In this document: positions 12,316-24,761 of the stretch, in pieces
How the letters are laid out: every line of letters begins with the position of its first letter
Position numbering within the stretch: position 1 is the stretch's first letter
Assembly: GCA_028583405.1 (NCBI GenBank)
Contig: CM053258.1
Coordinates: 1,074,357-1,138,356 of the forward strand
Direction of reading: 5' to 3'
DNA: 64,000 nucleotides
Source of the DNA: Pogonophryne albipinna
Taxonomy: Eukaryota; Chordata; Actinopteri; Perciformes; Artedidraconidae
The notes under the pieces: generated by a model
The model's input: the letters and a program-made list of their open reading frames with translations, nothing else
What the model was told of the DNA's origin: nothing
The model's database searches: none
Program-made: the position numbers and the translations under genes

Positions 12316-13315
12316 GCTATACAGATAGAAAGACTAAGCCTTGCACAGAGGCATGAAAATACATTTTCAAAATGCTCAACAGTGCTGCCAAAATTATAAA
12401 CTGACTGCTACACAATTAAAATAAATGCTTTTATATATTTCTATTAGATGTGACTCTTTGGCGTTTCTGTTATTATTGACACTGCTGCTTTAGTTGCTCT
12501 GACTGCTAAAATCCTCTGTTATCCCTAAACCGATATTCCGTGGGGTCGGGGGGCTCGGGTCCTTGTCACCTTTTTCATACCTGATGAGTTTGCATCCCTG
12601 ACTACAGTTGCTTTAGCGTGTAGAAGCTAGTAAGCCTACTATTTGATTTGTTTTTAGATAGGCACTACATGTTTCATATGCAGACCTTATTTTCCTGTTC
12701 CATGTTCAAATAAACCATTTTCAGTGGTCATTTTTTTTTCGGTCATGGAAAATTAGGTAAAGGTCATTGAGAAGTCATGGAAAAGTCATTGAAAATCATT
12801 GGTGAAAAAGTGTATGAACCCTGCATATAGTACCAACTACCGAGTTTGAATCCAACTCCTATAATGTATTTCATGTCTCTCTGTAATCCCCTGTTGAAGA
12901 ATAAAGCATGAACTTAATCTAACAAAAAAGGTTAGGTTGGAATCAGGTGATGGTGAAGCTATAAGAAATAAACCAAAAAAAGACAACCTAATTGGTGAGC
13001 TTTAGAGGTGCTCGGATGCAAATGTTATTACCTGGATAGAGCCAGGCTAGCCGTTTGCTCCTCTTTCCAGTCCAGTCTTTTAGCAAACTGACTGCTGACT
13101 GTAGCTTGTGTTACTGTACAGAGTGAGAGTGATTTTGTTATTATAACAGAAGTCGTATGGGATACACACACTCTCTCTCTTCCTCACGCTTATTTTTGTA
13201 ATCTTGTCTTTCAGCTGCTGCTCGGCAGTTCGACCGCGAGCTGACCCACAATGGCTTCAGTGAAACTGTGAAGAAGTGGCTTCGTTATGCTCCAGAGCGC
13301 GAAAAAAAAAAGTGA

Positions 13316-13970
13316 AACGAACGCAAGTCCAACTTAGGGTACCCCACCACACTCTAATGTGTTTTCCTTGTGCATACAGTACAAAGGTTACCGCCTCTTA
13401 GACAATACTGTTCTTTCATGGACAATAGACTGTTGTTCTTACAGTCAAACATAAGTCAAATGTTTACAGCCTTGCCTTCATGGAAGACTTGAAGCTTCAG
13501 GCTGTTCTTGTTTGGAGTTGCACCAATGGTTCTTACACACCCTCTTTTTTTATGGGGGTATCTTGTGTCACTGTATATTCGCACATACGATGTGTCCTCT
13601 GCATTTATTCCACAGCGTTTGGGGAGCAATAACGGGTTAAGAGTCTTGCTCAGGGACGCATTGCTGCCTGTTTTCTAAAATAAATTTGAACATTAAAATC
13701 ATGTTTTCTGTCATTTTTAGTTTGATTTCATACATTTGGGGAAATATGGTAATTCAAGGTAATTTTGAACAAGCTAATAACAATCTTCTGCCAACAATAC
13801 ATGGTGTAGTGTGTGTTTACAAGTTTGGACCACTTCATTCAGAACAGTATTGATGTTGCACTTGTTAATGGTCTGTTAAGATGTAGACCTATACGCAGAA
13901 AACTCATTGGTGAAAAACATTCACTTTTTTAACGTGTTACAGTATGCTTAGAAAAGTTGAATATTTTAAT
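13316..13970. other. Non-coding stretch
   Basis: 3' flank of the DUF4806-like gene. AATAAA-like words near 13680, but no further gene or repeat recognised. Confidence 0.4.
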
Positions 13971-13977
13971 GTAAGTT

Positions 13978-14740
13978 TTACATTTAGATTCCCATTTAGA
14001 TGATGGTTGAATCAATATTGTTTCCTAACACTGATTCAATATAAAATCAACAAAAATGTATATGTAGATTCCCATTTGGATGATGGTTGAATCAATATTG
14101 ATTCCTGTAAGGGAAACTTCTGTGTAGCAATGCAGTGGGAGTCACCGACTCATGAAGGAGACACAGGACGAGCAGGAGTTCTGATGTCAAACACTGGTAG
14201 TTTAATACAAGCATCGGCCGGAGAATTCATATCACAAGTCACAGCAGCCAAAGGTTCTGACTGCACGGGTGCGTTGTCATGTCAATTCTGATCCCCTCTC
14301 ATCTTGGCAGACCTTTTAACTAGCTTCACTAAGAGTCAACCCACATATTGGGGGAAGGTATCCGTGAGCACCTGGAGACACTGAATCACTTATCTGACTT
14401 TATGGCTCTTGTGACCGAGAGTTGACCGGTCATAAAACTGATAATGTCAGCAATAGGTGAAACTTCCCATTCCTTAAGACAGATAACAGACTTCGGCTTC
14501 GTCGTAAACATCAACAGGCCGAAAGGTCAAATATCTTAAGTAAAGACAAAATTAATCCCTCACAATTCCTAACACTGATTCAATATAAAATCAACTACAA
14601 TTTACATGTAGATTCCCATTTGTATGATGGTTGAATCAATGTCGATTCCTAACATTGATTCAATGTCAAATCAACCAAAAATGTGCATGTAGATTCCTAT
14701 TTAGATGATGGTTGAATCAACATTGATAGTGTCAGTTATG
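13978..14740. repeat. 80-bp tandem repeat (four copies) split by an LTR
   Basis: TAGATTCC starts at 13985, 14065, 14609 and 14690. Subtracting the LTR and one target duplication (464 bp) gives a spacing of 80, 80 and 81. Each unit holds ATGATGGTTGAATCAA. Related TTCAACATTGATTCA words continue to about 14860 and may be the end of a larger unrecognised element. Confidence 0.85.
14106..14564. mobile_element. Solo LTR, 459 bp, with 5-bp target duplication
   Basis: Begins TGTAAGGGAAACTTC and ends TAATCCCTCACA, so TG...CA ends with short inverted repeats. ATTCC flanks both sides (14101-14105 and 14565-14569). No internal coding region follows. A related LTR start lies at 63959. Gypsy-like or retrovirus-like; not resolvable from an LTR alone. 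Confidence 0.9.
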
Positions 14741-15286
14741 GTTGAAAGTCCAACGTTTATTCAACATTAAAACAATTTGCGCTTTCTGTTTAATTTCAAT
14801 GTCCGGGTTTCAACATGGATTCAATATTTCTGCCTAACCATATTTCAACATTGATTCACTCATATTCTGCTATCTGGGAAGTTAGCTACCTAGCTAGTAG
14901 CGAGCACGTTAGTTAGCATCACATTACTTAGCCTTGTCATTTGTATTAGCCTTAACATGAAGTAAACCAAAATGTTAAACAGTAAGAGTAGTCATGATCA
15001 GGGCTGGACTGGCCATCTGGCATACCGGGCATTTCCCCGGTGGGCCGACGTGCCTTTTGGGCCGACACGTCATTTTTTTTTTTTCTGAAGTCCCGGCCCA
15101 TAAGACGGGTAGATTGGCCCTCTGTTTAAATGTTTTTAGTAATTGACACTGGGCCGGCCCACTCAAATCTTTAATCACCTCCCCCTTTGGGCCGCTCGGT
15201 GTGCATCATTAAATCACGCCCCCAGGAGGTCAGCTGGCTGTTGAAGCCAAACTGCCTTTTTTTTCGAGAAAAAGTTCGAGTTAGAA

Positions 15287-17197
15287 ATGGCGAAGGCGAA
15301 GGCCAAGCGAAAAGGGGGAGCAGAAAAATTGCGGGCAAAAAAAAAGCAGGCCCTTCGTGCTGATGCTGCCGCTTGTGTCAAAATAACCGACATGCTTAGT
15401 ACAGGTGCAGGTCCATCTTCTTCTAACCCGTGGCCGATATTGGTGGTGAGGAAGATGATGAGAGGGAGAGAGATCAGCGCGAGTGGGGAGAGGGAGGAGA
15501 ACTTGCGGTAAGCAGAAGCTAAGAAAATTAGGAAAAGATTATTATTAAGATTATGATACTCTGTAGTTCTGGAACCCATTAATATCCCCTTGATGAAGCA
15601 CTAATAAGACAAATATTCTAAGAGAAACATTCGTTAGCCTGGCAAGTTAAAATATAGCTTAATGGGACTCTGATACGTTGTCTCATTGAAAGTTAACCAC
15701 CATTCATGAACAATTACTGTCAGCTGGCAGCTTGTTTTGTTGAGTTTATTTACTTATTTGGTTATAAGGGCAACAGTGGTCTTTTGGGACCTGAAGAAAA
15801 TGTTTATAGTCAGCTTGTTGTGGTAGGTTTGATTGACAATATATAGAATGAATAATATAGAAATAGATAAAAAATGGAGGCACACGACACATGTAGTTTT
15901 GACCATTAACTGTGTGGTATTGTTATGTCAATGCCTATTTGTATGGACCTCTATCAGGGAATCCATTCATTGAGTGTCAGCGAGAGTGAGGAGAGCAAAG
16001 AGCAGGAGGACATAGATTACTTTGCCCGCCCCGAGCCATCTATGTTACAGATGTTTTTAGAACAGCACCCACAACAACAGAAATCCAGTTGTGCAGAAGG
16101 TATTCACCTGTAAAGATGGCACCAGCAGAAAGTGGCTTACATATTGCAAGGGACGTCATATGTTGTTTTGTTTTGTTTGTCTGGCATTTGGGAAGAGGAC
16201 TGACACTGGCACATTTATAACTGGAATGTCAGATTGGAGGCACGCACACCAGCGTACAGAGGAACACGAAAAGAGCCTTACACATTCAACCTGTGCTGAA
16301 GCTTTTTTCTTACGGTGATCTAAAGCAGACATCGAAAGCATGTTTGCTGGCAGTCAGATGTCTGCTCATAGGGAACAAGTCCGAAAGAGACGTCAGGTTT
16401 TGTAGCGTGTGGTGGATGTGGTGAAAGTGCAGGCAGGTGGAGAATGAGGGAGCATATATGCTAGCTGACAACACCGTGGACCACGGTAACTTTTTGGAGC
16501 TCATCCTTTTATTAGGAAAGTATGATGTCTGCTTAAAAGAGCATCTGGATGATTGCGTAGAGAAGAGCAAGAAATTGCACCAATCCAGTGGAACAAAAGG
16601 TAGAGGGTCTCTCATCTCTCCAAAACTACTGTTAACTCCATAATAGAAACTGTTGGTAGTCTAATCAAAGAAAGTATCTCCAGTGATGTCCAGAAGGCTG
16701 GAATGTTTTCTGTTCAGCTGGACACAACACAAGACATAACTTCTCAGGATCAGTGTTCAGTAATCTTAAAATATGTCAATGAGACTGTGCAAGAGAGGCT
16801 TGTGGCTTTAGTGAAGTGCCATGCATCCACCGGACAATACTTTGTGAACTTGCTCTCAGAGGTCTTAGAGCATCTGAAACTGGACAAGGCCATGTGTATA
16901 GGTAATGCAACAGATGGAGCATCCAATATGCAAGGCCGGTACAAAGGATTTTCTGCACTGATGACCTCCCAGTCACCCACTCATGTCCATGTGTGGTGCT
17001 ATGCTCATGTTCTTAATCTTGTCCTGGCTGAAACCTCCCAAACTGTCAGCGAATGTGGAACACTTTTCAACCTAATCAATGACATAGCAGTGTTTATCAG
17101 GGAGTCATATCAGAGGGTCAATCTGTGGGAGATGTTAACAACTTCAAACAGGCATAGTCTACACTTCATTCTTTACTTTGTCCGTTATTATATGTAG
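15287..17197 (+). pseudogene. hAT-type transposase (TTF zinc finger plus DUF4371 domain), broken
   Basis: Pieces in order: a basic start with MAKAKAKRKGG at 15287; an acidic linker at about 15960-16110; a TTF-type zinc-finger region at about 16095-16315 (RKWLTYCKGRHMLFCFVCLAFG, then DWRHAHQRTEEHEKS); a helical piece at 16437-16640; and a DUF4371/RNase-H-like part at about 16600-17160 with SVQLDTTQDIT, CIGNATDGASNMQG and VWCYAHVLNL. The frames change between pieces and stops interrupt (after LR at 16316, near 16640). The C-terminal catalytic half and hAT dimerisation region are absent. Inactive by sequence. Confidence 0.75.
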
Positions 17198-17340
17198 AAG
17201 ATATTAATTTGTTCTCCGTCATGTTGTTTCCATAGCAACAACTTCAAACAATAACAACTAACCGCTAGCCGCAAAGCTAGCATCACAGCCACTGCTCCGT
17301 TTTCGGAGACTTTGCACACGTTTTTCACAAACATTTTCAC
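16846..17340 (+). repeat. First copy of a ~495-bp duplicated segment of the hAT element
   Basis: Nearly identical to 22685-23178 (offset 5839). Begins at GAACTTGCTCTCAGAG within the DUF4371 part and ends at ACATTTTCAC. Confidence 0.95.
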
Positions 17341-17370
17341 ACGTGGGCCACGTCCGTCCTGATGTCGTCC

Positions 17371-17560
17371 ACGGTCCTAGCAGGTGGTTTCCCCGCCGCA
17401 CACTGGCTCCAGCTGTCCCCCTTTCCTCCTAGACGGACGGCATGAGAGATCCGCTGGGTCACTCGGTCGGGGCCGGAGAGCCTGGGGTTGAGCCACTTTG
17501 TCCTGATGACCTTCAGCCAGACGAACTCCGCTGTGTCGGCCTCCTGGGTCCCTCTTTGGC
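17371..17560 (-). pseudogene. Retrovirus-like integrase C-terminal fragment
   Basis: Minus strand, one frame, about 50 codons: AEFVWLKVIRTKW, then SHAVRLGGKG and a WSQCAA end. This is the pattern of the integrase C-terminal segment of fish endogenous retroviruses. The rest of pol is not found on either side, and the frame breaks upstream. An isolated relic; identification rests on a short stretch. Confidence 0.45.
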
Positions 17561-17742
17561 GTCACCAACCTGTGTGGAGAAATCTGATACAAATCCCTCA
17601 AGCCTACGCTCAGGGCTCCTGGGCCCTCAGCTGTTTGGAGCCTGTTGGTGGGGTGTCTTAAAACAACAGCCGTCTGTGAACAGGTTTTCTAAATTAATTG
17701 TAGACCTCCTGTCTGCCAGTGCAGCTTCAGAATCTTAATACT

Positions 17743-20700
17743 TGGACTGTGGCAACAAAACAAAATTCCAACATCTCTAGGTGAACCAAATAACCTATTT
17801 CAATAGCTCTGAATTTCTGACAAGCATCTGTGTTATTCTTAAATCAAATCCTTGAGATCCCATTTAAAATCTAAATATAATATGAACTGCTAATGTTTCT
17901 GGTAAAGAAACACACTAATGTTATGGATTCAAAAACAACCAAAATCATGATGCTGACAAAATGAATGATTTCCTGGTGATACTGCCTTTACCTGTCAGTG
18001 CTGAGATATTATCAAGATCACTCACAGTAGCCCCTTGGCCACTGATTCTGCATCTAAGTTACCTGTTATAACTCAATCAATATTAGAAACATGTCCACAT
18101 TCATCAAACAGTATCTTATCCCCAGATATGGAGCAGGTCCATTCTAAAACTGTCAATCAATGGTCAGATTGAACATCCGAGTTGGGGCAGCAGGTTCCTT
18201 TCAGTCCCTAAATGAAAAATGTACATTGTGAAGTTTACACTCCCCCTTTTTACACATGAACCTCATGTGTAACCAAAATCCTGTATGGGAAGAAAACCTT
18301 CAGGTAACCATTGACTGAGTTACTCTCCCACAGAGCCCCAGAATAATGTGTTAGTCCAAAAGCATGCTTGATTAGTCATTGTTTTAAATCATGCAGTTGC
18401 ACTGATCACATGCAGACATACACTCACATTCACACTGTCAGGTTGTAAAGTCAAGTTTGGTCAGGTTCGCCCCAGAGTCAGTCATTGACAGTGCCTTCTC
18501 AAGTTACACTGTCGGTCAGGGTCAAAGGTCATTTGGTCTCAGTCCTTTTGGCCATGTGTCGTGCTCTGCAGAGACTTTGATATGTCAGCATAGGCCAGTA
18601 TCATTTGTCTACAAAAATCTGTCATATATGGAGCGCCATCATTTATTAATTCACAATTACAACTATACTTTTCCAGATATCTCTAACTTTTCATTGGGAC
18701 AGCTGTTTCCCACCTTTCCTGAAATGTGTTAGCCAAAAATGTCACTTCCTTATAGTACTACTACTGCAGTTTATTAACACCTAATCTATATTAAAATGTC
18801 TAATAGATCTATTTCAGAAACTTGTGCATATAATTATTATCTTGAGTCAAAACATTATTAGGATCTGTAAAGCTCTGCTATGTATTTCATAACTCATATA
18901 AATGTATCTTCAATTCTGGTCCACTTAAAGAACAATGTTAACCTCTTTAACAGTGAGTGGAACCTTGGGTGTACGAACATGTCACAATCACTCCTTCCTT
19001 TATCAAGGATTTAAAAACAGAAGTAATTTCATCAATGGTTTGTAGTTGAATTTAGGAATGATCACTTATGGTAGGTATGTTTTTACTTTTTAACATCTCT
19101 AAATGTCAGCCAATTACTAATTAAATAGATGTCCATTAGGAGGTGGTGACGCTTGTCTTTTAAACTCATAATCTGGTGCCGTGCGCTCCCTGTGAAGCTG
19201 CAAGTAAGATTTTAAAAACCACTGCAGGGTGGGTCAAGTGACCCATTCTCCCTATTGGTCGTCAATAATATGCACCTTTACAATGGGTGATCCAAGGCCC
19301 CACATTTGTTTACTCCCAATTATATTGCTTTTTCAAAATTAAATTAGCTGTTTTTAATTTTAATTTAATTTTAAACTCTACATTTTGGACGACAAACAAC
19401 AGTTATTTCCCCATAAAAAGTTCTCCTGTAGTAATATATGCCACAATGGTGAAGCCAATACCTCAAATTGAAATACTATATTTTGTTTAGAACTAGCTTT
19501 CCCTTCAACATGGCCTATATAAATAAATATTTGTCTGATCTTATAGAGATGTTACTAAAACTCTCCCTTTGAACTGATCAATACTGTAACAAATTAAAAC
19601 ACTACCAAATTCACACATGAATAAAAACTCTAAAAGAATAATTTGTAAACATGATGAAAAGATTGAAGAATATGGTTCTACACTGTACTCTCCCCCTTTA
19701 GTGTGTTTTAGGATGATTCTCATTTTACTTTAATAGTTCCATCTTTACTGCTATTTTTAATTTACCAATTGATTAATTCATGGTTAATACATCTTTTTAT
19801 CTTTACTTATTTATCAAGTCAATTCAAGTTCTTTAAATTTGGTTCTTTAAAATACATTAGTAGATACCTTGTGGAGTATTCACAATAACTAATCCTCTCT
19901 AGGATATGAAATCCGTTCATCTTTAAGCAGATACTATTTCCTTATTTATCTTTTGTTCATGATAACAATGGTATAACAACCACACCTTTTACCCATAGCT
20001 AGTTTCTATGTCAAGATTATTATGTGTGACATAATAATCAGATGTCTTGTTTGCTAAACAAGAATAATAAACTTTATTCTTTTCAGTATTCCAGACCATC
20101 ATTTAAACAAGCAGCCTCTTTTCTAAACACTAAGCATTAAGGTTTCTACACCACCCCCTGGGAAACTCTTGCACAATTATGCTGTAAAATCATTGCATCA
20201 TTCCTTCAGAGTCTGAACAATCTGAGACAAGCATGTCTCAAGATCTTGTCATAATGAGCACAGTCAGTGATGCAGCTGTATTCAGTGGCAGGGTCCCCAA
20301 AAAAGCTAGGACCGGCCCTGGTCAGTGGCCTTCAAGGAAACTCCCTGGCATTGGGATGAGGGAAGGAATCACTTGGCAGACACACGTTGTCCTCTGTACA
20401 GCAGAAATCCCCCCAAAACCGCAGTACCTCTTCACACCACTGTTGCCTTGACAACGAGGCACAAGCAAAATGTCAATACCTCCTCAGAGATGCGTTCTTT
20501 GCACACTTCTTCTGTTTGCAGTGAGCAACTCTTCACCAACACACTGATTCAGAGAACCCAAAAGGTGGTGCAGAACTATCCAATGCTGCTGTAATCACAG
20601 CCATTCAGCTACTGAGAAAAACTCAATTTAAATCTCTCTCCCAACGGGTTACAAAATAAACGGCTGAGGTCAGGAATGCTGAAACATGTGAATGTTAAAA

Positions 20701-22680
20701 CAAACTAATGATAGTAGTCTGCCTATTCTTTATTACTTCAGTTCTAAGTTAATAGGCAAAAACAAGGAAACTCTCCCTAACCACAGATTAATCTTTTATC
20801 TACTTGGTTATTCTATTCATTTTCAAATTGTTTATCTAAGTTGTGTTACAAGCATGGTGAGGTTGTAACAGAATACACAAATAACTGTATTCAATCCGCG
20901 CCGTATTTGAAAACTGTAATGAATTAAAATCAATGTTTAACGACGTAATATAAGTTAAATATATTGTTAAGCTAATTACTGTTTTATTGTGAAGGCATCT
21001 CTGGTGAACAGCGGCCTGTGGCTTTTATTTTGAAAGGCCGTTCCGGAAATATACTCCGTAATGTGAACAGTGAGCTTGACTTCTAGAAACACGGAAAGTT
21101 ACGATAACAATCGTTCTAATGCATTAAATAAAGTCATGAAAGAGACAAGGAGGGGAAAAGACGTGTGGAAGTAAGCAATGAACTGAAAATGCCACCAATC
21201 CTCCGTTTTAACCATGGTTTTAACGTGATGGCGGACATTGAAAACCGAAGCGGGCATAAGCACCCTTATCATACATAACCACTTTTTACTTTCCCTTAAC
21301 GTTACTGTATGTAATATAATTTTTTCTTGAAATATAATTAAGTACAATCCTTAGTTCATGACAAATACCATGAAATTCACAATGTAATGCAATGGTACCA
21401 ATCAGTTCTCAAAACCTCTCATAAAACCACAAAGTGACGTAACTGTGTCCCACAAAAACTTATGCTAAAAACAACAAATTATAGTTTCTTATTTATTTCA
21501 ATATCTACCACCTCAAATCACACATTGATCAATTAATTTTCAATGTATTCACTCCAACTTCAGATCACTCGATCTTTCACTTCTTCCATGATTGACTTCG
21601 TATCTTTTATCTGACTAGGTTGATATGTGTTCATTTGTATTTATTAATACACTGGACAAATCTTGTCGTTACTCTTAATGTCCTTATTCTATTTATTTGA
21701 ATGTTCTTAATTCAGACGTGCACACAGCATATGGTTGTACACCCTGTTCGCCTCCAGAGGGCAGCAGCTGACCACGAATGAACTTCCTCTGTCTGATGAA
21801 GCTCCCAGCTTCTGCAAACCTTGTCTCCTGTTCTGCACTAAACTATACTTCTGCCCTTTCCTCTCAATTATTACACAGATTTGACGTAAAAAATCACACA
21901 GAGTTTATTCCCTTATACATTCTGTCTGGCTTTTTTTGTGCGATGTATTATTTCAACAGATAATCCTGGCTTTTGGGGGTGCTTCGACACCTCTCTTTAG
22001 AGATGTGACCCTCACATGGAGATTGAACCCAAGCCAAAAAAATCCTTTATCGTCACGTTTAGCTGTTCAGATCAACCACACAGCAAGAGTTTGTGAAATC
22101 CGGTCCTTCCAAATTGATTTTGAAATTTGCGTATTTCCTCTTGGATACCCACATATAATATCGACTTCAGCTTTCTGTCAGCCTATAGTCTACAGAATTT
22201 CCCCAGCGAGTCAGCCGTGCAGGACTAGACTACCTCACGGAGACCTCACTGGTTCACTTTGCTAGGTCAAGAATGCTCTACTTGACTCTACAAACACTTT
22301 CTTAAATATAACTCGATTCCTCAGGTCTGGAATGTCCTACCGGACTCTGAGCACCGACTTTGCTTTAGTGAGCTAAGGACTGGAATGCAATACCAGACTC
22401 TTACACACACTTAGTGCCCTATAGGTCCGGAATGTCCTACCTGACTCTTATACAAACACTTTCTTAAGTATTGTATTTTTTACCGTGACTAAGAACACTG
22501 AGAACGCAGCTGACAACTCTAACATTTTGTAGCAAAGCCAAATCACAGATTTTGGTAATCAACAGGTATCTGTTTTACCTTTGTATCATGTAGGACGTCC
22601 TGGTTTAGTTGTCAACGGTGTCCCGGGTGTCCTCCCCTGGACAGAAATTCATCCGCTGGCTGTCGGTGGTCCTTCTAGAG
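17743..22680. other. AT-rich stretch with no recognised gene
   Basis: Lies between the two hAT segment copies. Only short open frames without motifs were seen. A short degenerate repeat with GGAATGTCCTACC-GACTCT words occurs about four times at 22265-22455, spaced 50-60 bp. CCGGCCCTG at 20312-20320 may be a transposon end. Confidence 0.4.
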
Positions 22681-22684
22681 ACCA

Positions 22685-23178
22685 GAACTTGCTCTCAGAG
22701 GTCTTAGAGCATCTGAAACTGGACAAGGCCATGTGTATAGGTAATGCAACAGATGGAGCATCCAATATGCAAGGCCGGTACAAAGGATTTTCTGCACTGA
22801 TGACCTCCCAGTCACCCACTCATGTCCATGTGTGGTGCTATGCTCATGTTCTTAATCTTGTCCTGGCTGAAACCTCCCAAACTGTCAGCGAATGTGGAAC
22901 ACTTTTCAACCTAATCAATGACATAGCAGTGTTTATCAGGGAGTCATATCAGAGGGTCAATCTGTGGGAGATTTTAACAACTTCAAACAGGCATAGTCTA
23001 CACTTCATTCTTTACTTTGTCCGTTATTATATGTAGAAGATATTAATTTGTTCTCCGTCATGTTGTTTCCATAGCAACAACTTCAAACAATAACAACTAA
23101 CCGCTAGCCGCAAAGCTAGCATCACAGCCACTGCTCCGTTTTCGGAGACTTTGCACACGTTTTCACAAACATTTTCAC
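22685..23178 (+). repeat. Second copy of the ~495-bp hAT segment
   Basis: Same orientation as the copy at 16846-17340. Visible differences are a G-to-T change in the GAGATGTTAACA/GAGATTTTAACA region and a one-base shortening of a T run. Its flanks differ completely from those of the first copy. Confidence 0.95.
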
Positions 23179-23633
23179 GCTAGGAGTATGGGAGTACTTC
23201 CATTCGCTTCGTCTTGATCTGTAGATGTGATTTGATGTGTCGTGTGTCCCCCAACTCCTCTCCAAAGTTCAGATACTATATAAAAATACTAAAAGGTAAA
23301 TAAAACATTAGACATAATGACAAACTAACAACCTGAAAGATATGTATTCTATCTACACATTTCGTAATTATCTAATCTAGTGGCCTTATAAAAGTGTTGG
23401 CTAAAGTAACGCAGAATATATATATTTTTTAATTGTAAATAATTAGAAACATTATTTATGTGCACAAGTACATGGGACCCCACCATAGCACCCCACACAT
23501 AACAAGCTGTCCCGAGTTCCTCCGGCTGCAGTTCCGCAGACGGCCGGTGTGTGGCAGCAGAGCGCTGGGAGCAGAGGGAGGTGAGTATATGACGGATATG
23601 ACGGATGCGACGGAAATACACCCGAACACATCT
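23179..23633. other. Non-coding stretch
   Basis: Short open frames on both strands with no recognisable motif. A GC-rich patch at 23500-23590. No gene supported. Confidence 0.4.
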
Positions 23634-24750
23634 GGGCCCTTTCTCATTTCATCAAATCCCCTTCCTCGACTCCTCGGTCCTCCGGTAGTGACCCGGAAAT
23701 GAATTTCAGCGCGCCATGTTGAAGGACATCTCATTTCTCTAAATGCACTTCGAGGACCGAGCATCGAGCATCGAGCATCGAGGAGGCTCTCTGGAGGAGC
23801 TCTAACCGAGGATACACTGATGGGTCCTCCACGGTCCTCCACGGCTCCTTCGTGGATGCATTTCCGGCAACAGAGATGTTTCAAAGAGTCGTGACGCACG
23901 GCCGGACTTATCTCAGCCAATGACAGCTCTGCATGCATCCCCTGGATATTATTTTATTAACTGCTTTCATCGACGCGATGTTTCCAGAGAGAACAGCTGT
24001 GAGGTCCGTGCAGAAAGCAGAGCAGTGTGTATAATATATATCACTCAGTATAACAGGCCTACTCTCTTTATTTGCTGTAGTTTAGTAGATATCTACAAAC
24101 AAAGAGTCCATATTTAATAAAATACACAACGGCTGTTAGCTGTAGGTGCGTGTGTGTGTGGTGTAGGTGTGTGTGTGGTACAGTGTGTGCGTAGATGCAG
24201 CGGACAGACAGGTCTCAGTTGGTTTGGTGTCCTCTGCTTACTTTTAATACTTGTAAATAAAACTTTTGGCCCGTAATTTATTTTCCTAATTTTAGCGACC
24301 ATAGAGGGGGGGGGGGATATATCCAGTCTCTGATAGTGTTACGTTATTATGAGAGTGCTCTGTTTGATTCTGAAATTGTATATGTATATAAATATATACA
24401 TATATATATGTGTGTGTGTGTGTCCGCATCTGTAGCCTGTTATTGTCTCATTATACCGCACTGTGAATGAATCAAAGTAAATATATAAGTGGTCATGAAC
24501 ACATCTGTCCATCAGACAGAGGCTGCTGTGCCTCCTGTCATCATTAATGGACGTCTCTTTAAAATGACCGCTCAGAGGAGAGGAGTTCTCATTTCTCTAA
24601 CCGCCTGGTGCTTCCCCTCCTCTCTCCTCGGCTCCCCTCCTCTCTCCTCGGTTCCCCTCCTCGGCTCCTCGGCTCGCATCTCCTGTGGGCGGGACTAAGT
24701 CTCGAGGATAGGAGTCGAGGAGGGGAGTTAGAGAAATGAGAAAGGGCCCT
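23634..24750. mobile_element. Inverted-repeat element A (about 1.1 kb)
   Basis: Left GGGCCCTTTCTCATTTC and right GAAATGAGAAAGGGCCC are perfect inverted repeats. Similarity extends inward about 45 bp (CCTTCCTCGACTCC versus CCCTCCTCGACTCC). Target duplication not clear. No transposase frame. Confidence 0.75.
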
Positions 24751-24761
24751 GGTACATCCCT

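Larger units (their letters stand above)
10812..12823. mobile_element. 2012-bp DNA transposon with CAGGGTTC ends, empty site known
   Basis: Left end CAGGGTTCGTACGGTCATTG and right end GTGTATGAACCCTG are inverted repeats. CATATA flanks both sides (10806-10811 and 12824-12829) but occurs once in the paralogous uninterrupted copy near 10090. Both ends also carry GGAAAAGTCATGG-type words. No transposase seen. The ends suggest a hAT-like element, but a 6-bp duplication is shorter than the usual 8. Confidence 0.85.
9745..13190 (+). repeat. Tandem duplication of a 715-bp exon-bearing segment
   Basis: 9745-10459 recurs from 10460 at an offset of 715 bp, with about one difference per 60 bases. Each copy contains the 164-bp DUF4806 exon with intact splice sites. 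The second copy is interrupted at 10811 by a transposon and resumes at 12830, running to about 13190. Confidence 0.9.
14999..17342 (+). mobile_element. hAT transposon of the ZMYM/DUF4371 type, decayed
   Basis: Starts with CAGGGCTGGACTGGCC at 14999, a typical hAT terminus, followed by a broken transposase gene. No right terminus at 17342: the sequence changes to a retroviral-like fragment. An outward CCGGCCCTG at 20312-20320 could be the original right end (the flanks share only GTCA), which would make the element 5.3 kb with foreign DNA inside. Confidence 0.6.

Noticed and set aside
14999..20320. Complete 5.3-kb autonomous hAT element
   Set aside because: Possible ends CAGGGCTGG and CCGGCCCTG exist, but the flanking 8-mers (GTCATGAT and GTCAGTGG) match at only half the positions, and foreign sequence begins at 17343, so completeness is not supported.
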